A stretch of DNA of 64,000 bases. Origin: Notospermus geniculatus (taxonomy: Eukaryota; Nemertea; Pilidiophora; Heteronemertea; Lineidae). Positions within the stretch are counted from its first letter, which is position 1, and each line of letters starts with the position of its first letter. The notes beneath the pieces were generated by a model. That model was not told where the DNA came from, did no database searches, and saw nothing but the letters and a program-made list of their open reading frames with translations. Location: positions 243,549 through 307,548 of the forward strand of contig NMRB01000043.1 of NCBI GenBank assembly GCA_002633025.1, read 5' to 3'. Positions 33,563-43,937 of this stretch are shown here, one piece after another. The position numbers and the translations under genes are program-made.

Positions 33563-34013
33563 GAGGTTTTTTACTGACGTTTTACAACGGTCACATGACT
33601 GCCCAAAAATCTGCCATGTTGGCCGTCAAATGGCCGGCGACGACGTCAAATTCATGACATTTTGATGTCACGATCTGTGAGTTGACGCTGTGCTCCTGCC
33701 CTGATATAGACAAATCCCAAATTCCAAGTTCTGCGCACTTCCGCCGAAATAGCAACAAGAACCTCGATCTGAAACCAGCTGACGTGACGCAATCCGTGAT
33801 TCAGCAATGGTCAACTCTGACGTAACGTCGTCCAAGTCACTGTCGTGGGGTTCTCTGCGTCACGTCATTCAGTTTCAGACCGAGGTTCTTGTTGCTATTT
33901 CGGCGGAAGTGCGCAGATCTTTCCCGTTTACGTCAATTTGGGATTTGTCTATCGCTTGATATTTTGACGGCCAATATGGCGTTATGGAAATGTGACGTCA
34001 CGTGAAGAACCTC
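33563..34013. repeat. Fold-back element family P, copy 3 (inverted, with a nested insertion)
   Basis: Same family as 25852-26069 but in the opposite orientation: gaggttttttactgacgt at the left, tgtgacgtcacgtgaagaacc at the right. Its middle is interrupted at 33706-33952 by another fold-back element. Confidence 0.85.
33706..33952. repeat. Fold-back element nested inside family P copy 3
   Basis: The ends atagacaaatcccaaatt and aatttgggatttgtctat are perfect inverted complements. Further pairing includes ctgcgcacttccgccgaaat with atttcggcggaagtgcgcag, and gttcttgttgctatttcgg with its partner. It interrupts sequence that is continuous in copies 1 and 2 of family P. Confidence 0.9.
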
Positions 34014-34136
34014 CATACAACAGTTGTTAAAAAAAGCGTTTTGTTGACTAGGTGTTGTTGACTACAGTGCATTGTTTACAGTGAAAAGAAACAATGTAGT
34101 AAAAAAACCTCGCTGCCAACAACAGTGGGTAGTTAT

Positions 34137-34648
34137 TATCCCCGGAACGGAATAGTTATTTTTTACAGAACGGAACAGAAATGAAAATGGAATGACCCTA
34201 AAACCAGAACGAAACCATAGAATGAAGCATAAATTATCGGCAATGAAGCTTTCAGCTTTTTGAAAATATATCTGAGAATCATTAAATAAAAGATTTAATT
34301 GATAGAGCTGACGAATAACGGCATAATAACATCCACACATTTCTAAAATGACCAACGCGACTTAAGTGGTCAACCACGACCACCCATTCCGTTCTCCACC
34401 ACCATACTTGTGAAACCTGGAGTCGCGATGAAAATGTTGACTATAGACGTGCGTAATGGCAGAGGGGTTGGAGAACCGAAGGGGAAATCGTCGTTGACAA
34501 AATTCGTTGCACCACTCGTTCTGTTGCTATTTATAATATGGTGGGATATTTAAATTGGCTCTGCCATTCCGGCTTTCGGTTTTCCCCATTTTCATTTCTG
34601 TTCCGTTCCGGCAAAAACACTATTCCGTTTCGGGAATAATAACTACCC
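34137..34648. mobile_element. Non-autonomous DNA transposon with 9-bp target duplication (MULE-like)
   Basis: The terminal inverted repeats of about 60 bp start gggtagttattat and include gaacggaatagt and aacggaacagaaatgaaaat. The 9-bp aacaacagt directly precedes (34128-34136) and follows (34649-34657) the element. Sibling GPCR spacers have a single uninterrupted copy of this site (ttgctaacaacagtcgggct near 31795; ttgctaacaacagtgggcct near 36550). A 9-bp duplication and long inverted repeats fit Mutator-like elements. There is no transposase, so it is non-autonomous. Confidence 0.88.
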
Positions 34649-34891
34649 AACAACAGTAGACATTCGATTCGACAACAGCCGTGTGGTGGCCTAGGACATA
34701 TTGGAAGCAATGAGGAACCGGCGGAACGTTTTCAAAAGACAGCGCTGATGGACAAGTCACTGTCGACACCAGAGGCCCTAGCGTATTAATACAGTAATGG
34801 GCAACACCGCCACGCGGCTCGCCGGTTCCTTATTGCATGGCATCATGAAAAAAGCTGATGAATTCTACACCATCAATGATGAGGCCACGTA

Positions 34892-35854
34892 TCATCGTCG
34901 AGATTTGAACGATTTCACTAAAGTCTTCCTGAAATTTGCACTGGACAAAAGATACATGTAAAAATTGAATACATTGTTTGAGCATGTAACAAGGTAAGCG
35001 ATAAGGAAACTCAAGCTTTTGGCCTCCGGGTACTTTTCACCCAATTCACGTGCAAACACGTTCCAAAAAAGATGATCTAGTGGATAAACAAGCATAAAGA
35101 CTACAAACGCTGATGACATAACAACAAGCATGACTGTTACGTCAGAATCGTCATTCTTCTTCGATGTTCCAAGATTTGTTACATCACGTGTCCTTAGCTT
35201 ATAAAGAATTGCAAGATTCCCAAATGAAACCAGAATTATTGGGATGTAAGCATCAAATACCTGGTAAAGTAGATCTTGCATAGTAATCAGCCATGCCGGG
35301 AACCACTTTGGAAACGAGCACATTCCGGGGTCGATTTCTGGCGGATTAAATTCCATCCACAGGAAACTAAAATATATGGGGATGTGTATACCAATGTTAC
35401 CTGTTAGCATTATCTTTGCTTTTTTCAAAGTACAGTAGGTCGGGGCAAATAGTGGAAACCATACAGCTACGACTCTGTCGAGGGTGAGAGTCACCACGCA
35501 CCAAGTGGCCACGCCATTGAAATAATAACCATTGAAGATATACTCTTTACAAAACACCAATCCCCACGGAACGACCAACTCTGGAGCATTTTGCATGATT
35601 GCAGAATGAATGAGGTTGTTGAGAGCAAGAATATCTGCTACTGCAAGTGCTTTGAAATGGAACGAAGCGACAGGGCTATTCTTATGTACTATCCCTATTG
35701 TGAAGAAAGCAAGTAAATTACCTACGAACCCCACGACCAGGAGCACACATGGAAGATATAGCGAAAACAAATTCATCAACCAGAAAAATATAGTGTCGCT
35801 GCTGTCAATCGTTGTGAAGAATACTGAGGTACTGTATTCGATTTCTGAATCCAT
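34892..35854 (-). CDS. Rhodopsin-like GPCR, array copy C (320 aa)
   Basis: Intact single-exon receptor. ECL2 is one residue shorter (MEFNPPEIDPGMC) and is shared in type with D and E. FPAWL after the ECL2 Cys is shared with E. ECL3 is ARELGEKYPEAKSLSF, with ARE replacing the THG of its siblings. The C-terminus is KSFKSRR. The downstream spacer holds two fold-back insertions (33563-34013 and 34137-34648), which explains its larger distance to copy B. Confidence 0.93.
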   Translation of the reverse strand: MDSEIEYSTSVFFTTIDSSDTIFFWLMNLFSLYLPCVLLVVGFVGNLLAFFTIGIVHKNSPVASFHFKALAVADILALNNLIHSAIMQNAPELVVPWGLVFCKEYIFNGYYFNGVATWCVVTLTLDRVVAVWFPLFAPTYCTLKKAKIMLTGNIGIHIPIYFSFLWMEFNPPEIDPGMCSFPKWFPAWLITMQDLLYQVFDAYIPIILVSFGNLAILYKLRTRDVTNLGTSKKNDDSDVTVMLVVMSSAFVVFMLVYPLDHLFWNVFARELGEKYPEAKSLSFLIAYLVTCSNNVFNFYMYLLSSANFRKTLVKSFKSRR

Positions 35855-36628
35855 TCTTGAAGCTAAGTATTACTGTCCTTCCGAATACCGTGATCTCTGG
35901 TCTGACTTGAAATGCTAACTTGCGATCGCCACCGAGAATACTGTACTAACTGCACTGCGTGGTAGAGGGTCGCGAACAAACTATCTTGATTGAGAGCGAA
36001 CGTTGATAAAATGCACAGACGTCGTACAGATTATATAGTCAGTGGTTGTTGAACCGAAGACAACATTCCGTTGGTTTGACCAGAGACGTGCCACGGAAAA
36101 CGACGAGGTATACCAGGAGTGACCAGTAAAGGACTTGTGGGACATGGTATCGGCGGGCTACTTCCTGGCTAATGAATCTGCCACTTAAAGCCTGCTCCAT
36201 CGTTTAGTTACAAGAATTCTTAGATTAGACAAACATCACTTCGGCAAAGTTGGTATCAAGGGAATCTAGAAATAGACCGCTATTGCGCCTGTTAATCTCG
36301 GGTTATTTTTGCTTCAAGTTTGCATCAAAGAATATAATAATACCGTGAATAACATAGTCAGAGGTGTGGTGAAGAGTTCGGCTAATTTGATACCAAATGC
36401 AAGTATGTTGAAAAAGGACATTTTCGATGACGATAGACAAATGATATACATGTACAGCTCCAAGTTGTTTAAATACTTGTTGTTAACTAGTGGTCGTTGA
36501 CTACAGTACATTGTTTACAGTAAAAAGAAACAATGTAGTCAAAAAACCCTTGCTAACAACAGTGGGCCTGCACCATTCAATTCCACAATGGCTCATATGA
36601 GTAAAGACTAGCAAATGCTTCACCTAAT

Positions 36629-36842
36629 ACTAGTGTCCCACTGGCGACTTTTTCCCACGACAAGGGGCGAATCTGTAGTCTGCGACATTCCCTCGACAAG
36701 CTGCGATATTTAGCATTAATGTGCTTCGCATATGATCACGGAGCCAGAGAATCACTGCGAACATAGACGACAGTCTACGAAGATCTACGATTTTTTCATT
36801 TGTCCCTTGTCGCAGGCCAAAATTCGCCAGCGAGACACTAGT
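36629..36842. repeat. Fold-back element in the GPCR C/D spacer
   Basis: The ends actagtgtcccactggcga and its near-complement tcgccagcgagacactagt enclose inner paired blocks (cgacaaggg / cccttgtcg, gtctgcgac-type). It is about 214 bp with no coding capacity. Confidence 0.85.
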
Positions 36843-37031
36843 ACATGTATTAAGATTTGTACAGCATAGCCTGGTGCATTTGTATTGCAAAATTCAAGTA
36901 AAAGCATTTACTAGTCTTTATTCATATGACCCATTAGCCGTGTGCTGGCCGAGTACAGAGTTCATTGGAAGCAATCGAAGCATCACGAAAACAAAGCTCA
37001 GGACGAGTTCTACACCATATGATCGGCCCGC

Positions 37032-37997
37032 CTATCTTCGTCGAGATTTCAACCATTTCACTAAAGTCTTCCTGAAATTTTCACTGGACAAAAGATACAT
37101 GTAAAAATTGAATACATTGTTTGAGCATGTAACAAGGTAAGCGATAAGGAAACTTAAGTTTTTGGCCTCCGGGTACTTTTCACCCAATCCATGTGTAAAC
37201 ACGTTCCAGAAAAGATGATCTAGTGGATAAACAAGCATAAAGACTACAAACGCTGATGACATTACAACAAGCATGACTGTTACGTCAGAATCGTCATTCT
37301 TCTTCGATGTTCCAAGATTTTTTACATCTCGTGTCCTTAGTTTATAAAGAATTGCAAGATTCCCAAATGAAACCAGAATTATTGGGATGTAAGCATCAAA
37401 CACCTGGTAAAGTAGATCTTGCATAGTAATCAGCCATGGAGGGAACCATTTCGGACGCGTGCACATTGCGGGGTTGATTTCTGGCGGACTGAATTCCATC
37501 CAGAGGAAACTAAAATATATGGGGATATGTATACCTATGTTACCTGTTAGCATTATCTTTGCTTTTTTCAAAGTACAGTAGGTCGAGGCAAATAGTGGAA
37601 ACCATACAGCTACGACTCTGTCGAGGGTGAGAGTCACCACGCACCAAGTGGCCACGCCATTGAAATAATAACCATTGAAGATATACTCTTTACAAAACAC
37701 CAATCCCCACGGAACGACCAACTCTGGAGCATTTTGCATGATTGCAGAATGAATGAGGTTGTTAAGAGCAAGAATATCTGCTACTGCAAGTGCTTTGAAA
37801 TGGAACGAAGCGACAGGGCTATTTTTATGTACTATCCCTATTGTAAAGAAGGCAAGTAAATTACCTACGAACCCCACGACCAGGAGCACACATGGAAGAT
37901 ACAGCGAAAACAAATTCATCAACCAGAAAAATATAGTGTCGCTGCTGTCAATCGTTGTGAAGAATACTGACGTACTGTACTCGATTTCTGAATCCAT
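37032..37997 (-). CDS. Rhodopsin-like GPCR, array copy D (321 aa)
   Basis: Intact single-exon receptor whose N-terminal 180 residues are nearly identical to copy C. ECL2 is MEFSPPEINPAMCTRPKW, where TRP replaces the SFP or LLP of its siblings, changing charge beside the disulfide Cys. TM7 end reads SSENFRK where others have SSANFRK. The last residues are KSRRR, as in copy E. Confidence 0.93.
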   Translation of the reverse strand: MDSEIEYSTSVFFTTIDSSDTIFFWLMNLFSLYLPCVLLVVGFVGNLLAFFTIGIVHKNSPVASFHFKALAVADILALNNLIHSAIMQNAPELVVPWGLVFCKEYIFNGYYFNGVATWCVVTLTLDRVVAVWFPLFASTYCTLKKAKIMLTGNIGIHIPIYFSFLWMEFSPPEINPAMCTRPKWFPPWLITMQDLLYQVFDAYIPIILVSFGNLAILYKLRTRDVKNLGTSKKNDDSDVTVMLVVMSSAFVVFMLVYPLDHLFWNVFTHGLGEKYPEAKNLSFLIAYLVTCSNNVFNFYMYLLSSENFRKTLVKWLKSRRR

Positions 37998-38664
37998 TCT
38001 TGAAGCTAAGCACCACTGTCCTTCCGAATACCGTGATCTCTGGTCTGACTTGAAATGCTAACTTGCGATCGCCACCGAGAATACTGTACTAACTGCACTG
38101 CGTGGTAGAGGGTCGCGAACAAACTATCTTGACTGAGAGCCAACGTTGATAAAATGCACAGACGTCGTACAGATTATATAGTCAGTGGTTGTGGAACCGA
38201 AGGCGTCAATTCGTTGATTCAACCAAAAACGTGCCACGGAAAACGACGAGGTATACCAGGAATGATTGCTGAAGGACTTGTGGGACATGGTATCGGAGGG
38301 CTACTTCCTGGCTAAATGAATCTGCACCATTGTTAGTTACAGGAATTCACAGACCGATGTGAAGCAAAGCTCGACTAGACAAACATCACTTCGGCAAATT
38401 TGGTATCAAAGGAATCTAGAAATAGACCGCTACTGCGCGTGTTAATCTCGGGTTATTTTTGCTTCACGTTTGGATCAAAGAATATAATAATACCGTGAAT
38501 AACATAGTCAGAGGTGTGGTGAAGAGTTCGACTATTTTGATAACAAATGCAAGGATGATTTTATATCATGTCGAAAAAGTACATTTTCGATGACGACACA
38601 CAAATGATACAGTATCACTGCATACATTTGTTTGAATACGTATTGTTTACTAGTGGTCGTTGAC

Positions 38665-38900
38665 TACAGTGCATTGTGGAATTCTTTAATATATGTGGAA
38701 TTCTTTAACATGAAGTTTTAGTCAAATGAAAAGCAAGCTCGACCAGTACATATTACTGCAGCAATTCCTGTATGGGAATCTATAAATAGACTGCAACTGT
38801 ACGTGTCAAACTCGGATGATTAGGTTATATTTTCGTCAAGGTTGCCTTCATACTTGATGGTAATAATATCAGCAATAATATTGCAAAATTCAAGTAAAAG
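38665..38900. repeat. Mosaic spacer segment in the GPCR D/E spacer
   Basis: The text taacatgaagttttagtcaa, attactgcagcaattcctgt and gtgtcaaactcggat matches the B/C spacer near 33160-33275 rather than the C/D spacer. It is followed by aattcaagtaaaagcatttac, which matches the C/D spacer near 36891. The D/E spacer thus joins two spacer types. Confidence 0.7.
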
Positions 38901-39029
38901 CATTTACTAGTCTTTATTCATATGACCCATTTAGCCGTGTGCTGGCCGAGTACAGAGTTCATTGGAAGCAATTGAAGGCATCACGAAAACAAAGCCCAGG
39001 ACGAGTTCTACACCATATGATCAGCCCGC

Positions 39030-39995
39030 CTATCTTCGTCGAGATTTCAACCATTTCACTAAAGTCTTCCTAAAATTTGCACTGGACAAAAGATACATGT
39101 AAAAATTGAATACATTGTTTGAGCATGTAACAAGGTAAGCGATAAGGAAACTCAAGCTTTTGGCCTCCGGGTACTTTTCACCCAATCCATGTGTAAACAC
39201 GTTCCAGAAAAGATGATCTAGTGGATAAACAAGCATGAAGACTACAAACGCTGATGACATTACAACAAGCATGACTGTTACGTCAGAATCGTCATTCTTC
39301 TTCGATTTTCCAAGATTGTTTACATCACGTGTCCTTAGCTTATAAAGAATTGCAAGATTCCCAAATGAAACCAGAATTATTGGGATGTAAGCATCGAATA
39401 CCTGGTAAAGTAGATCTTGCATAGTACTCAACCATGCCGGGAACCACTTTGGAAACGAGCACATTTCGGGGTCGATTTCTGGCGGATTAAATTCTGCCCA
39501 CAGGAAACTAAAATAAATGGGAATATGTATGCTGATGTTACCTGTTAGCATTATCTTTGCTTTTTTCAAAGTACAGTAGGTCGAGGCAAATAGTGGAAAC
39601 CATACAGCTACGAATCTGTCGAGTGTGAGAGTCACCACGCACCAAGTGGCCACGCCATTGAAATAATAACCATTGAAGATATACTCTTTACAAAACACCA
39701 ATCCCCACGGAACGATCAACTCTGGAGCATTTTGCATGATTACGGAATGAACCAAGTTGTTAGAAGCAAGAATATCTGCTACTGCAAGTGCTTTGAAATG
39801 GAACGAAGCGACAGGGCTATTTTTATGTACTATCCCTATTGTGAAGAAAGCAAGTAAATTACCTAGGAACCCCACGACCAGGAGCACACATGGAAGATAC
39901 AGCGAAAACAAATTCATCAACCATAAAAATATGGTGTCGCTGCTGTCAACCGTTGTGAAGATTGCTGACGTACTGTATTCGATCGCTGAATCCAT
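39030..39995 (-). CDS. Rhodopsin-like GPCR, array copy E (321 aa)
   Basis: Intact single-exon receptor. I place the start at the ATG that aligns with its siblings (MDSAIEYSTSA). The frame stays open for 21 more codons upstream to 40058, but that part matches sibling 5' UTR and is probably untranslated. ECL2 is AEFNPPEIDPEMCSFPKWFPAWL. TM3 end reads TLDRFVAV instead of TLDRVVAV. TM1 end is GFLGN. Its 5' UTR (gaagcttacgaaccgtctc) differs from C, D, F and G but matches the relic at 43588-43820. Confidence 0.92.
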   Translation of the reverse strand: MDSAIEYSTSAIFTTVDSSDTIFLWLMNLFSLYLPCVLLVVGFLGNLLAFFTIGIVHKNSPVASFHFKALAVADILASNNLVHSVIMQNAPELIVPWGLVFCKEYIFNGYYFNGVATWCVVTLTLDRFVAVWFPLFASTYCTLKKAKIMLTGNISIHIPIYFSFLWAEFNPPEIDPEMCSFPKWFPAWLSTMQDLLYQVFDAYIPIILVSFGNLAILYKLRTRDVNNLGKSKKNDDSDVTVMLVVMSSAFVVFMLVYPLDHLFWNVFTHGLGEKYPEAKSLSFLIAYLVTCSNNVFNFYMYLLSSANFRKTLVKWLKSRRR

Positions 39996-40539
39996 GCCTA
40001 GAAGCTTACGAACCGTCTCTGGTCTGACTTCACTTGTTAATTTGCGACTGACAGCCAACGCTATTCCAACGGCACTGCGTCTTCGTGTTCGAGGACTGTG
40101 AACCGAACCAGTTATCTTGAGTGAAAGCCACCCTTAAAAGAATGCACTGACGTACATAGTATCATAAAAGAATGAGTACCGAAGGAATCATTTCGTTGGT
40201 TTAACAAAAGACGCCCCACGGAAAACGACGAGGTATACCAGGAATAATTGGTGAAGGACTTGTTGGACATGGTTTCGGCGGGTCACTTCCTGGATACTGC
40301 ATGCCTGGCTTGTTGAAGCTGCTACGTAAAGCCTTGTTTCTCACATCGATGTAAAGCAAATCTCAACAAACCACCATCTATTACTTGAAGCAGCAATTCC
40401 TGTACCATCAAGGGAATCTAGAAATAGACAACTTCTGAGTACGTCAAACTCGGTTATTTTTGGTTCGGTTATTTTTGCTTCGTGTTGTTTCAACAAATAT
40501 TTCATATATCCTAATTGCTAATAATACCACCAATAATAC

Positions 40540-40830
40540 CATAAACTAATAAAAGAAACTATAAACGTCTCACTGGTGATTTCAATATTCCCCGACTTGT
40601 CCTCTTCTAGCCCTCATAACTTTGTTCGTATTCGACGGATTCCACTGATATAACTTGCATTGTAAAATAGATTATCTTGTCTATCACCGCCCTACGTTTC
40701 ATTTCAATCGATCACTACGCACTTTGACATAATACTAGTTTGAACCTGGCAATGATATATCAAAAACCCCGGGCACGATGTATCCAGAGGCAGACAGTGA
40801 GACGTTTATAGTTTCTTTTATTAGTTTATG
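40540..40830. mobile_element. MITE with 35-bp perfect terminal inverted repeats
   Basis: The left end cataaactaataaaagaaac and the right end gtttcttttattagtttatg are perfect complements; pairing continues to aaacgtctcact / agtgagacgttt, 35 bp in all. The element is 291 bp and has no open frame. The 7-bp ataatac occurs immediately outside both ends (40533-40539 and 40831-40837), a likely target duplication. Confidence 0.92.
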
Positions 40831-40993
40831 ATAATACGTGTATAGTCAACGGTGGAAAAGGGTTGGTCTTTTTTTGATACCAAATGATTCAGTTAAAAAA
40901 GGACATTTGCGATGACTACATTCATGTGCATACATACATGTGCAGCGAATAACGTTAGGGTCACTTAAAGTGATTACATGTATAGTGGGGGGG

Positions 40994-40994
40994 N
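40994..40994. other. Single ambiguous base in a poly-G run
   Basis: One N interrupts a run of about 17 G. The length of this run in the assembly is uncertain. Confidence 0.9.
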
Positions 40995-42025
40995 GGGGGG
41001 GGGCAAGTCTATTTTCTGTGTAGTTTTCTGACCTGTCAGATCGATTCCAATCATTCGTTGATGCAGTCTACTTTATCGTTGACAACATGAAAATCACTCA
41101 CAATCCACGCTAATTACCAGTCTTGAGAAGGTTTCTACCTTTGGATGACACCAGGGCAAGCATTGAAACTATTTCTTGGTTTGTAACGGCCCGCCTTTAC
41201 GCAATAACGATTTCTTTCTGAGAAATCTTGGTGTGGAGCCTGATTTACAATGCAAACACCCAATACTCCCTTCTTCTGGATGTGAGCGACAGGTAGAACG
41301 GGGGTTTGCAGGGTAATATGGATTTAGATGTACGGCAGACACACCTTCCACCAGAGTTGATCTCACACGTTTGATTTATCCTGTACCTAATGAAGACATC
41401 TGCAGAATGTTTATTCTACCGTATTTGGAGGTAATGTGTTAGTGATAGGATGGGAAACATGTCCACAGCTTTCTAACCTTAAGACGATACTGAGTTTGCT
41501 TTTTTACATACGAATGCGAAAAAGAAACAAGAGATAGTCTATGTTGTCAGCGAGGGTCAGACTGGAAACGACAGATCAGTGTATATCAAGAACATCGAGT
41601 GAACCAAACAAACACTACACCTGAAACATGTGTTGGACCAGAAGCGGCAAGACGTCACGATAACGGAAGGAAATGGTATGTCCTTTCAGTCTCTTGGATA
41701 CCTTAATGAGGTGTCTTTGACTACAGTGCATTGTTATGATAAAAAAGCTCATGTGGTCAAAAAACCCTCTTTCACGTTGACAGGTGCTGGGAGCGATTCC
41801 ACATTTATTCGACGTCTTTTCCGTGTTGCACAGCGTCAAGGACGTCGTGACGCGACAACATTGCGTTGCTTTGCTCTGTTTTTGACGTCTTCGGTACGAC
41901 CCCTTACAGCACCGACTGGTTGGCTAAGAAATGATGCGGGTTCCTCATTAGTAATCGGTAGCCGAGTGCTGGTGGCCAAGTCACGACTTCCTGACGTCAC
42001 GAAACCAGGATGTGGTCAGCACGGT

Positions 42026-43009
42026 CTATGATCTTGCCACGTGTCGTCGTCCCGATTTCAACGTTGTCATTAAAACCTTCCTGAAATTTGCACTGGACAA
42101 AAGATACATGTAAAAATTCAACGCATGGTTTGCAGCGGCAACAAAGTACACAACAACAAAACTCAAGTTTCTGACGTCTGGGTAGCGTTCTGCCCATCCA
42201 TGTGTAAACACGTTCCAGAAAAAATAATCTAACGGATAAGAAAGCATGAAGAAAATAAAAGCAGTTGACATTGTAACAAGCATGACTGTTATGTCGGAAT
42301 CGTCATTCTTTCTGGATGATCCAAGATTTTTTACATCTCGTGTCCTTAGCTTATAAAGAATTGCAAGATTCCCAAATGAAACCAGAATTGTTGGGATGTA
42401 AACATCAAACACCTGGTAAAGTAGATCTTGCATGGTAACGACCCATGGAGGGAACCATTTCGGGAGCAAGCACATTTCATTGTTGAATTCGTTTGTTGCA
42501 TTGAACTCGCTCCACAGAAAAGTAAAATAAATGGGAATATGTATGCCAATGTTACCTGTTAGCATTATCTTTGCTTTTTTCAAAGTACAGTAGGTCGAAG
42601 CAAATAGTGGAAACCATACAGCTACGACTCTGTCGAGGGTGAGAGTCACCACGCACCAAACAGCAACACCAGTAAAGTAGTATCCATTGAAGACATATTC
42701 TTTACAAAATACTTCTCCCCACGGAATGACCAACTCTGGAGCATTTTGCTTTATTACAGCATGAATCATATCATTAGAAGCAAGAATATCTGCTACTGCA
42801 AGTGCTTTGAAATGGAAAGAAGCGACAGGACTATTTTTATGTACTATCCCTATTGTGAAGAAAGCAAGTGAATTACCTACGAACCCCACGACCAGGAGCA
42901 CACATGGAAGATATAGCGAAAACAAATCCATCAACCACAAAAATATGGTATCGCTGCTGTCAGTTGTTGTGAAGAATGCTGACGTACTGTATTCGATTTC
43001 TGAATCCAT
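42026..43009 (-). CDS. Rhodopsin-like GPCR, array copy F (327 aa)
   Basis: Intact single-exon receptor. With copy G it forms a subgroup: WGEVFCKEYVFNGYYFTGVAVW around ECL1/TM3, SSRKNDDSDITVMLVTMSTAF in ICL3/TM6, FVAAANHALNFYMY in TM7 and a HVARS C-terminal extension. Its ECL2, however, is SEFNATNEFNNEMC, matching distant copy A rather than G. The downstream 2.84 kb is duplicated with copy G. Confidence 0.93.
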   Translation of the reverse strand: MDSEIEYSTSAFFTTTDSSDTIFLWLMDLFSLYLPCVLLVVGFVGNSLAFFTIGIVHKNSPVASFHFKALAVADILASNDMIHAVIKQNAPELVIPWGEVFCKEYVFNGYYFTGVAVWCVVTLTLDRVVAVWFPLFASTYCTLKKAKIMLTGNIGIHIPIYFTFLWSEFNATNEFNNEMCLLPKWFPPWVVTMQDLLYQVFDVYIPTILVSFGNLAILYKLRTRDVKNLGSSRKNDDSDITVMLVTMSTAFIFFMLSYPLDYFFWNVFTHGWAERYPDVRNLSFVVVYFVAAANHALNFYMYLLSSANFRKVLMTTLKSGRRHVARS

Positions 43010-43587
43010 TCTTGAAGCTAAGTATTACTGTCCTTCCGAATACCGTGATCTCTGGTCTGACTTCAAGTGCTAATTTGCGACCGCCACAGAGAATACTAAC
43101 TGCACTGCGTGGTAGAGGGTCGCAAACAAACTATCTTGATTGAGAGCCAACGTTGATAAAATGCACAGACGTCGTACAGGTTACATGTATGTAGTCAGTG
43201 GTTGTGGTGGAACCGAAGGCAACATTTCGTTTGTTTAACCAAAAACGTGCCATAGAAAACGACGAGGTATGCATGTACCAGGAATGATTGCTGAAGGACT
43301 TGTGGGACATGGTTTCGGCGGGCTACTTCCTGGCTAAATGAATCTGAGTTACTGGAATTTTCACACCGATGTGAAGCAAAGCTCGACTAGACAAACATCA
43401 CTTCGGCAAATTTGGTATCAAAGGAATCTAGAAATAGACCGCTACTGCGCGTGTTAATCTCGGGTTATTTTTGCTTCACGTTTGGATCAAAGAATATAAT
43501 AATACCATGAATAACATAGTCAGAGGTGTGGTGAAGAGTTCGACTATTTTGATACCAAATGCAAGTATGATTTTATATCACGTTGAA

Positions 43588-43820
43588 AGAATATGGTGTC
43601 GCTGCTGTCAACCGTTGTGAAGATTGCTGATAATGTATTCGATCGCTGAATCCATGCCTATAAGCTGTAGGTGTCCTTACGAACCGTTTCTAGTCTGACT
43701 ACACGTGCTGATTTGCTACGGCCAGCCAGCCTATTCCAACGGCACTGCGTCTTCGTGTTCGAGGATTGTGAACCGAACAAGTTATCTTGAGTGAAAGCCA
43801 GCCTTAAAAGAATGCACTGA
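43588..43820 (-). pseudogene. GPCR relic: N-terminus and 5' UTR fragment only
   Basis: On the minus strand an ATG at 43653-43655 starts MDSAIEY, as in copy E, followed by text for the N-terminal tail up to the position of SDTIF. A two-base deletion (gctgataatg versus gctgacgtactg region) breaks the frame. The similarity then stops abruptly near 43588, at an ordinary spacer block. The upstream part to about 43820 matches the copy E 5' UTR and flank. It is a truncated, dead eighth copy lying in the F-G spacer. Confidence 0.82.
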
Positions 43821-43937
43821 CATTGTGCATACACTGAAAAAAAAATCCTAATCATGTTGAGTACTTTCGGGGTACTCGTTTTGTCCGTGAGATGAGCAGA
43901 AAGGTACTCATATTGAGTAGAAAGCATGAAAATCATT

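Larger units (their letters stand above)
41098..43937. repeat. 2.84-kb segmental duplication unit containing GPCR copy F
   Basis: This segment recurs from 43938 onward with copy G, at an offset of 2840 bp. Shared marks in order are cacaatccacgctaattacc, taacggcccgcctttacg, the ttggtgtggagcctgat block, gtcctttcagtctc, gtggtcaaaaaaccctc, gatgcgggttcctcatta, then the receptor and its 5' flank. The GPCR relic lies at the end of this first unit. Confidence 0.88.

Noticed and set aside
39996-40058. A 21-residue N-terminal extension for GPCR copy E
   Set aside because: Its siblings all start at the aligned downstream Met, and the extra part corresponds to their 5' UTR.
41615-41839. Paired open frames in the F and G 3' flanks (also 44479-44673)
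   Set aside because: They differ by indels between the two copies and overlap a dispersed non-coding repeat.
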